From positions 1-8,147 of the forward strand of contig JABDMQ010000047.1 in NCBI GenBank assembly GCA_013001365.1: a stretch of DNA of 8,147 bases. The letters are read 5' to 3'. Below the pieces are notes generated by a model. That model ran no database searches. It was not told the origin of the DNA and saw nothing but the letters and a program-made list of their open reading frames with translations. A program made the translations under genes and the position numbers. Shown in pieces: positions 1 through 5,205 of the stretch; position 1 is the stretch's first letter, and the number at the start of each line of letters is the position of its first letter. This stretch comes from Flavobacteriaceae bacterium (lineage in GTDB: Bacteria > Bacteroidota > Bacteroidia > Flavobacteriales > Flavobacteriaceae).

Positions 1-77
1 AAATATACCAAGGAACAAATCAAGAATACTCCCAATACTAAAATATGAGGTAGGAGTTTCTTGGCGAATGGTGTCAT
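1..77 (-). CDS. YfhO-like membrane protein, N-terminal fragment (runs off the window)
   Basis: Only the first 25 codons are visible, read leftwards from an ATG at 77. The peptide begins MTPFAKKLLPHILVLGVFLI and continues CSLVY: a short positive start (two lysines), then the first hydrophobic membrane helix. An in-frame TAA sits one codon before this ATG, so the gene cannot begin further upstream. The 'KK-x-L-P-H' start followed by a helix ending in VYF/IYF resembles the N-terminus of YfhO-family proteins of Bacteroidota (large multi-pass membrane proteins, possibly glycosyltransferase-like and acting on envelope polymers). It follows the DUF4834 gene by 79 nt on the same strand, a neighbourhood I recall from other Bacteroidota. 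The reading frame and membrane start are seen directly. The family name rests on a short resemblance and needs the sequence beyond the window edge. Confidence 0.5.
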   Translation of the reverse strand, partial: MTPFAKKLLPHILVLGVFLICSLVY

Positions 78-126
78 GTATTAATGTTGTTTGATCGGTT
101 TATGACCTAAAACTAAGAAAACATCT

Positions 127-148
127 CAACATACCTATTTTCATGTTG
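127..148 (-). terminator. weak hairpin between the DUF4834 and YfhO-like genes
   Basis: Perfect 6-bp arms CAACAT (127-132) and ATGTTG (143-148) enclose a 10-nt loop just after the DUF4834 stop codon. On the minus strand the hairpin is followed by a moderately T-rich stretch (AGATGTTTTCTT). It is AT-rich with a long loop, so it could be a weak terminator or attenuator, or chance. The rest of 78-156 shows no clear promoter for the YfhO-like gene. Confidence 0.25.
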
Positions 149-156
149 CTTAATTG

Positions 157-438
157 TTAGTCGACCTCTTCAAAATCTACATATTCGCCAACATCGTCTT
201 TGGACGATTTGGTCTTTTCAGGAGTACTATCGATAGTGACATCTCCTTCTTTAGAAGTTGTTTCTGGAGGACGTTGGTATTGACCAAATTGTTGTTCGAA
301 TCTTTGCCCTGCTTTCTTGGAAACGTAACGCATTAAATAAGGTGCAAACAATCGTGTTAGGACTTTAATTCCGTAATATATCAGCAGAATGATCAGTAAA
401 GTCCTGATAAATCCTGGTATGGAAGCGTATTGATACAT
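157..438 (-). CDS. DUF4834 family small membrane protein
   Basis: A 93-residue protein of unknown function. A single hydrophobic helix lies at about residues 10-31 (FIRTLLIILLIYYGIKVLTR), followed by a basic, amphipathic stretch (residues 37-48), a flexible Ser/Thr/Pro/Lys-rich linker (about 55-80) and an acidic end, GEYVDFEEVD (84-93). This order of one helix, linker and a conserved 'EYVDFEEV' tail is what I recognise as DUF4834, a family restricted to Bacteroidota. It is probably an inner-membrane protein with most of its length in the cytoplasm. The acidic tail looks like a conserved interaction motif because it is kept while the linker is low complexity. It lies directly upstream of a YfhO-like gene on the same strand, so the two may be co-transcribed. 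No function is established that I know of. Confidence 0.85.
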   Translation of the reverse strand: MYQYASIPGFIRTLLIILLIYYGIKVLTRLFAPYLMRYVSKKAGQRFEQQFGQYQRPPETTSKEGDVTIDSTPEKTKSSKDDVGEYVDFEEVD

Positions 439-455
439 TAAATTAATTGTTTATT

Positions 456-463
456 CAAAAATA
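456..463 (-). promoter_or_regulatory. candidate -7 element for the DUF4834 gene
   Basis: On the minus strand 463-456 reads TATTTTTG, a full match to the Bacteroidota -7 consensus TAnnTTTG, 18 nt before the DUF4834 ATG. No TTG is seen at the expected -33 position, so support is only partial. Confidence 0.35.
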
Positions 464-494
464 CAATTCTTATTGCCTAAAAAACGTTCTCATG

Positions 495-526
495 TGTGAA
501 AAAAATTATAAATTCATCTATATTTG
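495..526 (+). promoter_or_regulatory. Bacteroidota-type promoter for the outer-membrane barrel gene
   Basis: TATATTTG at 519-526 matches TAnnTTTG exactly. TGTG at 495-498 is a one-mismatch -33 element (consensus TTTG), with a 20-nt spacer. Transcription would start near 531-534, about 10-13 nt before the ATG at 544. This decides the start codon: a GTG at 496 in the same frame falls inside the promoter and would be upstream of the transcript. Confidence 0.6.
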
Positions 527-543
527 AAACTAATCAGAGCCAT

Positions 544-1482
544 ATGAACACCTATAAATCCTTACTGTTTGTTTTTTTACTAACCATTTTACATGGCAAT
601 TGTCTTGCACAGTATACAGAGGTAATAAACTCTAATAGACCAGGTGTCTCAAGAAGTGCTTTTTCCGTTGGAACAAACGTGGTGCAGTTTGAAGCTGGTC
701 CTTATATTCTAAATGAAGAGCATACACCATTGAGATATGAAGTGTCCGGTTTCGGTATTGATTATGCACTTCGTTATGGGTTTTTATTCGAACAGCTAGA
801 ACTGAATCTTGAAGGAACCTATCAAAACGATACGTTTACCGACAATCGTTCGGCAATCTCACAAGAGGACAAAAGGAGCAATTTCAAGAGGAATGCAATT
901 GGCGTTAAATATTTAGTTTACGATCCTTATAAAAATGCTGGTGAAGAAAAACCGAATCTTTATAGTTGGCGGGCGAATAGAGCATTCAAATGGAAATCCT
1001 TGATTCCAGCAGTTGCTGTTTATGCAGGTGTTAACTTTGACACTAAAGAAAATCCGTATACAGCTCCGGATGTCGAAGGCATTAGTCCAAAAGTAATGAT
1101 AGCTTCTCAGAATAATTTCGCTAGCGGATGGGTCATGGTCATAAATCTAGTCGCTGACAGGATAGGCACTGATTTTCCTGAATACGAATATCTTGTAACC
1201 ATTACAAAATCAATTAACCAAAAATTGGTTGTTTTTGGTGAAACACAGGGCATTAAAAGTGATTTTTATGCAGACAATCTTTTTAGGTTGGGTGGAGCAT
1301 ATCTTTTTGGCAAGGATTTTCAATTAGATACTGCCCTTACTTTCAACGCAAAGGATACTCCTTCAGTTTTCAGCGTTAATTTTGGGGCTTCTTACAGATT
1401 GGATTTCCATGAGGATAAGAAACCAAAGAATGACATGGCAAAAAAACAAAGAAAGCAGGCCAAAACAAGAAAGAAGAATTAG
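544..1482 (+). CDS. outer-membrane beta-barrel 'transporter' family protein (Phenol_MetA_deg-like)
   Basis: A 312-residue exported protein. Residues 1-22 form a signal peptide (MNTYKSLLFVFLLTILHGNC then LA) with likely cleavage A22/Q23, the usual Bacteroidota pattern. The mature start carries 'NSNRPGVSRSAFSVG' followed by VQFEAG, which I recognise from the Bacteroidota proteins annotated as 'transporter' and related to PF13557. Alternating aromatic/hydrophobic strands with short turns follow, ending in a final strand of the form SVNFGASYRLDF. The last 24 residues (289-312) are an odd tail with 11 Lys/Arg. I chose ATG 544 over the in-frame GTG at 496 because only 544 gives a proper signal peptide and a promoter lies between the two. 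It sits 34 nt upstream of the acyltransferase gene and is probably co-transcribed with it. Barrel topology is inferred; the substrate is unknown. Confidence 0.75.
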   Translation: MNTYKSLLFVFLLTILHGNCLAQYTEVINSNRPGVSRSAFSVGTNVVQFEAGPYILNEEHTPLRYEVSGFGIDYALRYGFLFEQLELNLEGTYQNDTFTDNRSAISQEDKRSNFKRNAIGVKYLVYDPYKNAGEEKPNLYSWRANRAFKWKSLIPAVAVYAGVNFDTKENPYTAPDVEGISPKVMIASQNNFASGWVMVINLVADRIGTDFPEYEYLVTITKSINQKLVVFGETQGIKSDFYADNLFRLGGAYLFGKDFQLDTALTFNAKDTPSVFSVNFGASYRLDFHEDKKPKNDMAKKQRKQAKTRKKN

Positions 1483-1516
1483 AACAATTGTATTTTAGTT
1501 CATTATATCGACGCCT

Positions 1517-2638
1517 ATGATCGAAATTAGAGAAGCGCTAACAAAAAAAGACCTGAAGGCTTTTGTTAAGTTCCCTTTTTCTCTTTACAAGGACTCACAA
1601 TATTGGGTTCCTCCTATCATCAATCAAGAATTGACCACGTTCAATAAAAAGAAGAATCCTATCTTCAATGATGCCAATGCTAATTTCTTCTTGGCATATA
1701 GCAATGGTGAAATCGTTGGTCGCGTAGCTGCTATTGTTAATTGGATCGAGATCAAACAACAAAAACAGAAGAAGATGCGTTTTGGCTGGTTTGATTTTGT
1801 TGATGACTTTAAAGTTTCCGAGGCATTGCTGGACAAGGTCATGGAAATTGGTCAGGACCATGGACTTGAATATGCTGAAGGGCCTGTAGGTTTCTCGAAT
1901 TTAGACAAGGTTGGCGTAATGATTGAAGGGTTCGATCATATTGGCAGAATGATAACTTGGTACAATCATCCATATTATTCAAAGCATTATGAGAATTATG
2001 GAATGACGGTTGAAAAGACATATTTGGAAAATAAATTTCCATTCTCGAATGTAAAACCAGAGTTCTTTAAACGAGTCCAAGAATTAATAAAGAAGCGTTA
2101 TCAGCTAAAGGAGTTGAATTTTACAAGAACCAAGGATGTCATGCCATATGCGGATAAAATGTTCGACCTTTTCAATGAATCATATTCTTCTTTATCCTCC
2201 TTTGTTGCCATTACAGATATCCAGAAAGATTATTTCAAGAAAAAGTATATTTCCTTTATTAATCCTGAATACATAAAATTCGTATTGGACAAAGACGATA
2301 ACCTAGTTGCCTTTGCCATAGTTATGCCTTCATTTGGCCGTGCATTGCAAAAAGCCAAAGGAAAGCTTTTCCCTTTCGGCTTTAAGCATTTACTGCATGC
2401 CAAGAAACATAGCAAGAATGTGACGTTTTACCTAATTGGCGTGCATCCTGACTACCAGAACAAAGGGGTAACGGCAATTATCTTCAATGAATATTACGAG
2501 ACTTTCACTAAAAAAGGCATAAAGACCTGCTATAGAACCCCAGAATTAATAGATAATCATGCCATTCATAAAATATGGAAAGATTTCGACCCTGAAATTT
2601 ACATTACTAGGAATACTTATAGAAAGGACCTAGAATAA
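1517..2638 (+). CDS. GNAT-fold N-acyltransferase, YghO-like; candidate sulfonolipid N-acyltransferase
   Basis: A 373-residue cytosolic protein without signal peptide. The N-terminal region (about 15-75) has the YghO-family signature: 'KFPFSLYKDSQYWVPP', 'NPIF', then a GNAT strand 'FFLAYSNGEIVGRVAAIVN'. The middle carries 'EGPVGFSNLDKVGVMIEGFD' (121-140). The C-terminal GNAT core shows a beta-4 strand 'FYLIGVHPDYQNKGV' (304-318), where Q-N-K-G-V replaces the usual acyl-CoA-binding Q/R-x-x-G-x-G/A loop. The family is poorly characterised. From memory, the bacterial ceramide synthase (sphingoid-base N-acyltransferase) is also a GNAT-type enzyme. Its position opposite capB/capA therefore suggests N-acylation of capnine or a sphingoid base, but this is inference from context. 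It is 34 nt downstream of the barrel gene with no convincing promoter of its own, and ends at a shared terminator. Fold assignment is firm; substrate is open. Confidence 0.75.
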   Translation: MIEIREALTKKDLKAFVKFPFSLYKDSQYWVPPIINQELTTFNKKKNPIFNDANANFFLAYSNGEIVGRVAAIVNWIEIKQQKQKKMRFGWFDFVDDFKVSEALLDKVMEIGQDHGLEYAEGPVGFSNLDKVGVMIEGFDHIGRMITWYNHPYYSKHYENYGMTVEKTYLENKFPFSNVKPEFFKRVQELIKKRYQLKELNFTRTKDVMPYADKMFDLFNESYSSLSSFVAITDIQKDYFKKKYISFINPEYIKFVLDKDDNLVAFAIVMPSFGRALQKAKGKLFPFGFKHLLHAKKHSKNVTFYLIGVHPDYQNKGVTAIIFNEYYETFTKKGIKTCYRTPELIDNHAIHKIWKDFDPEIYITRNTYRKDLE

Positions 2639-2675
2639 AAAAAGCCATTAACAAATGGCTTATTAATATTTATCT
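2636..2675. terminator. bidirectional terminator between the acyltransferase gene and capB
   Basis: An 8-bp perfect stem AAGCCATT (2642-2649) / AATGGCTT (2654-2661) with a 4-nt loop AACA. The A-run before it (2637-2643) becomes a T-run after the hairpin on the minus strand, so it terminates capB well. On the plus strand the following TATTAATATTTAT is a weaker U-tract. The convergent gene ends are 51 nt apart. Confidence 0.75.
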
Positions 2676-2689
2676 TAAATCCTGTGAAA

Positions 2690-3949
2690 CTAATCACCCA
2701 TTGCTGCACTAACTGCTGCAGATAGACGCTTGTAAGTACCATTTTCCAGTCGGTCCCTTATTGCATCAAATGCATTTAAGGTTTCTTCAACATCTTCCAA
2801 TGTGTGAGATGCGGTTGGTATTAATCTTAAAAGAATCATTCCCTTAGGAATTACAGGATATACTACAATAGAGCAGAAAATTCCATAATTCTCCCTAAGG
2901 TCCTTGACCAAGGCCATGGCTTCTGGAATACTTCCTTTTAGGTATACTGGTGTTACACAGCTACTCGTATTACCAATATCGAACCCATGATCTTTTAATC
3001 CAGACTGTAAGGCATTGACAATCGTCCATAGATTCTCTTTTAATTCTGGCATCGTACGCAGCATTTCAAGACGTTTCAATGCCCCAACGACCAATTGCAT
3101 TTGCAATGACTTTGCGAACATCTGAGAACGCAGGTTGTATTTAAGGTAATCGATAATTTCTTGATCTGCAGCTATGAAAGCACCTGTACTTGCCATTGAT
3201 TTTGCGAAGGTGGCAAAGTAAACATCAATTTCATCTTGTATTCCTTGCTCCTCTCCTGTTCCAGCACCTGTTTTGCCCAAAGTACCAAATCCGTGTGCAT
3301 CATCTACAAATAACCTGAAATTATACTTTTTCTTTAGCGCTACTATTTCCTTCAATTTACCTTGTTCACCACGCATTCCGAAAACTCCTTCAGAAATAAC
3401 AAGAATACCACCACCTGTCTGTTCTGCCATTTTGGATGCACGATCCAAATTCTTTTCCAAGCTCTCCATATCATTATGCTTAAAGGTAAAACGTTTACCC
3501 ATATGCAATCTTACTCCATCGATGATGCAGGCATGAGAATCGACATCATATACTATAATATCGTTCTTGCTGACCAAAGCATCTACAGTAGACACCATTC
3601 CTTGATAACCGAAATTCAGCAAATATGCAGCTTCTTTGTTAACAAAAGCAGCCAATTCCTTTTCTAATTGCTCGTGCAGATAAGTATGGCCTGACATCAT
3701 CCTTGCTCCCATTGGGTAAGCAGAACCATGCTGTTTGGCAGCTTCTGCATCTACCTTTCTTACCTCAGGATGATTGGCCAATCCTAAGTAGTCATTAATA
3801 CTCCATGTAATAACATCTTTTCCACGGAATTTCATTCGGTTGGCTATCTCACCTTCTAGTTTTGGGAATACAAAATACCCCTCCGCTTGAGATGCCCATT
3901 TACCTAAAGGGCCTTTGTCTTTGTAGATTTTATCAAATAAATCCTTCAT
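2690..3949 (-). CDS. capB: cysteate C-fatty-acyltransferase (alpha-oxoamine synthase family; sulfonolipid synthesis)
   Basis: A 419-residue PLP enzyme that would condense L-cysteate with a fatty acyl-CoA or acyl-ACP, releasing CO2, to give 3-dehydrocapnine; this is the sulfonolipid counterpart of serine palmitoyltransferase. Family features: 'SINDYLGLANHPEV' (50-63), the PLP-stacking His139 in DSHACIIDG, Asp216 and His219 in FVDDAHGFG, and the Schiff-base Lys250 in TFAKSMAS. No signal peptide or membrane helix, so cytosolic. It differs from Sphingobacterium serine palmitoyltransferase as I remember it (about 399 residues, GTFSKSLASLGG around the lysine). The long N-terminus with 'KGPLGKWASQAEGYFVFPKLEG' and the Lys/Ala-rich C-terminal tail fit the CapB group. 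The neighbouring CapA-like gene is the strongest argument for cysteate over serine. Alternatives are serine palmitoyltransferase, BioF or KBL. It is probably transcribed from its own promoter (3970-4001). Confidence 0.75.
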   Translation of the reverse strand: MKDLFDKIYKDKGPLGKWASQAEGYFVFPKLEGEIANRMKFRGKDVITWSINDYLGLANHPEVRKVDAEAAKQHGSAYPMGARMMSGHTYLHEQLEKELAAFVNKEAAYLLNFGYQGMVSTVDALVSKNDIIVYDVDSHACIIDGVRLHMGKRFTFKHNDMESLEKNLDRASKMAEQTGGGILVISEGVFGMRGEQGKLKEIVALKKKYNFRLFVDDAHGFGTLGKTGAGTGEEQGIQDEIDVYFATFAKSMASTGAFIAADQEIIDYLKYNLRSQMFAKSLQMQLVVGALKRLEMLRTMPELKENLWTIVNALQSGLKDHGFDIGNTSSCVTPVYLKGSIPEAMALVKDLRENYGIFCSIVVYPVIPKGMILLRLIPTASHTLEDVEETLNAFDAIRDRLENGTYKRLSAAVSAAMGD

Positions 3950-3969
3950 TAGTTTATTGTTAGATAGCG

Positions 3970-4001
3970 CAAAGTTAGCTATTAATGTTAGTACTGCACA
4001 A
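3970..4001 (-). promoter_or_regulatory. Bacteroidota-type promoter for capB
   Basis: On the minus strand, TTG (4001-3999) is followed after 21 nt by TAACTTTG (3977-3970), a full match to TAnnTTTG. Transcription would start near 3963-3965, leaving a leader of about 15 nt before the ATG at 3949. The promoter lies after the candidate capA terminator, so capB can be expressed independently of capA. Confidence 0.6.
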
Positions 4002-4034
4002 TATTTTTATGCACTATTGTTGATAACCTGAAAC

Positions 4035-4080
4035 AAAAAAATGATTAACAAATAGCTCTAAAATGCTATAAATCAATCAT
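4035..4080 (-). terminator. nested hairpin plus T-run after capA, candidate terminator
   Basis: On the minus strand an outer stem ATGATT/AATCAT (plus-strand positions 4075-4080 and 4041-4046) encloses an inner stem ATAGC/GCTAT (4065-4069 and 4052-4056) with equal 5-nt internal loops. A seven-T run follows, read at 4041-4035; its first T is also the last base of the outer stem. The stems are AT-rich and the hairpin is interrupted, so efficiency may be low. It begins 14 nt after the capA stop codon. Confidence 0.4.
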
Positions 4081-4093
4081 GTATAAGGTAAAT

Positions 4094-5134
4094 CTATTTT
4101 ATGTATTGAATAAGCGAGGTGGTTTCTTCGTTCTTTGCATCGAAAAAGCCCTGTTCACTCATCCATTTATCGCTATATACCTTACTCATATATCTCGAGC
4201 CATGATCAGGAAAAATTACAACTATAAGATCGTTTTCATCGAATCTGTTTTCTGAATCTAGCTGCTTTATTGCTTGTATGGCGGCTCCGCTCGTATATCC
4301 TACAAACAATCCCTCTGTCATAGCTATTTCCCTCGCTGAATGCGCACTTTCCTCATCTGTTACCTTAACAAATTCATCGATGATTTCGAAATCCGTAGCA
4401 GTAGGAATCAAGTTCTTGCCCAATCCTTCAATTCTGTAAGGATATATTTCTTTTTCATCGAATTCTTTGGTCTCATGATATTTCTTGAGTACCGAACCAT
4501 AAGCATCGACACCCATAATCTTGATGTTCGGGTTTTTTTCCTTTAAGAACTTAGCAGTTCCAGAAATAGTACCTCCAGTACCACTGCATGCAACCAGATG
4601 CGTGATCTTGCCTTCTGTTTGATTCCAGATCTCTGGACCTGTAGTATCGTAATGTGCATCAATATTGAGCTCGTTAAAATATTGATTGATGTAAACTGAA
4701 CCTTTTATCTCTTCATGCAATCGCTTCGCAACCTGATAATAGGACCTTGGGTCGTCTGCACTGACATGTGCAGGGCAAACATAAACCTTAGCTCCCATGG
4801 ATTTTAGCATATCGATCTTATCACCAGACGATTTAGAGCTCACTGCTAGAATACAATCATAACCTTTGATGATACTCACCATTGCAATACTGAATCCTGT
4901 ATTGCCAGATGTGGTTTCAATTATTGTATCTCCTGGTTTTAATATGCCCTTTTTCTCAGCTTCCTCAATAATGTGAAGTGCTATCCTATCTTTTGAAGAA
5001 TGACCTGGATTAAAGGCCTCAACTTTAGCGTAGTAATTCCCCTTGAATTCGGAGGTTATATTATTAAGTTTTATAAGAGGTGTTTCGCCAATAAGCTCAA
5101 GCACATTATTAAACACGTTAAGGTCTTTTTTCAT
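4094..5134 (-). CDS. capA: cysteate synthase, cystathionine-beta-synthase-like PLP enzyme (sulfonolipid synthesis)
   Basis: A 346-residue fold-type II PLP enzyme. It would replace the beta-substituent of an activated serine (O-phosphoserine in the described CapA) with sulfite to form L-cysteate, the head-group precursor used by CapB. Visible parts: 'ELIGETPLIKLNN' (13-25), PLP-lysine loop NPGHSSKDR with Lys48, the substrate loop ETTSGNTG (73-80), the phosphate-binding SGTGGTISG (184-192), GYTSGAA (279-285) whose Ser282 would contact the pyridine nitrogen, and a CBS-like 'FPDHGSRYMSKVYSDKWM' (308-325). There is no heme-binding N-terminus and no C-terminal CBS pair, so it is a stand-alone catalytic domain. 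The family normally has NPGG-S/x-KDR; here His45 replaces the second Gly. Without the adjacent CapB-like gene it could be called CBS or cysteine synthase. It is 67 nt downstream of oligopeptidase B on the same strand. Confidence 0.75.
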   Translation of the reverse strand: MKKDLNVFNNVLELIGETPLIKLNNITSEFKGNYYAKVEAFNPGHSSKDRIALHIIEEAEKKGILKPGDTIIETTSGNTGFSIAMVSIIKGYDCILAVSSKSSGDKIDMLKSMGAKVYVCPAHVSADDPRSYYQVAKRLHEEIKGSVYINQYFNELNIDAHYDTTGPEIWNQTEGKITHLVACSGTGGTISGTAKFLKEKNPNIKIMGVDAYGSVLKKYHETKEFDEKEIYPYRIEGLGKNLIPTATDFEIIDEFVKVTDEESAHSAREIAMTEGLFVGYTSGAAIQAIKQLDSENRFDENDLIVVIFPDHGSRYMSKVYSDKWMSEQGFFDAKNEETTSLIQYIK

Positions 5135-5145
5135 AAAATCTTAAT

Positions 5146-5160
5146 ACGATCCACAATCGT
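5146..5160 (-). promoter_or_regulatory. small hairpin in the capA leader
   Basis: Perfect 5-bp arms ACGAT (5146-5150) and ATCGT (5156-5160) around a 5-nt loop, ending 11 nt before the capA ATG. It could be an operator or a leader hairpin. It is short, so chance is possible. Confidence 0.2.
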
Positions 5161-5178
5161 TTTTATCCCAAAACCACG

Positions 5179-5186
5179 CAAAAATA
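5179..5186 (-). promoter_or_regulatory. candidate -7 element for capA
   Basis: On the minus strand 5186-5179 reads TATTTTTG (matches TAnnTTTG), 44 nt before the capA ATG. No -33 TTG is found at the expected spacing, which would fall in the end of the oligopeptidase B gene. capA may instead be read through from that gene. Confidence 0.3.
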
Positions 5187-5188
5187 AG

Positions 5189-5205
5189 GTAATTTTTCTA
5201 ATTAC
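5189..5205 (-). terminator. AT-rich hairpin overlapping the oligopeptidase B stop codon
   Basis: Perfect 6-bp inverted repeat GTAATT (5189-5194) / AATTAC (5200-5205) with a 5-nt loop, spanning the stop codon at 5202-5204. On the minus strand CTTATTTTTG follows. The stem is too AT-rich to be a strong terminator, so partial read-through into capA is plausible. Confidence 0.25.

Noticed and set aside
496..543. GTG 496 as start of the outer-membrane barrel gene
   Set aside because: It lies within a promoter match and upstream of the signal peptide start at 544.
3273..3667. Plus-strand open frames opposite capB
   Set aside because: They lie entirely inside capB, and their translations show no domain or start signal; shadow frames.
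2690..3949. Canonical serine palmitoyltransferase, BioF or glycine C-acetyltransferase
   Set aside because: All family motifs fit, but the longer N-terminus, the TFAKSMAS lysine motif and the adjacent CapA-like gene favour CapB. Sphingobacterium SPT as I recall it is a different, shorter protein. Kept as an alternative in the entry.
4094..5134. Ordinary cysteine synthase (CysK) or cystathionine beta-synthase
   Set aside because: The lysine loop has NPGH rather than NPGG, the C-terminal motif is CBS-like rather than CysK-like, and the neighbour is an alpha-oxoamine synthase. Not fully excluded without phylogeny.
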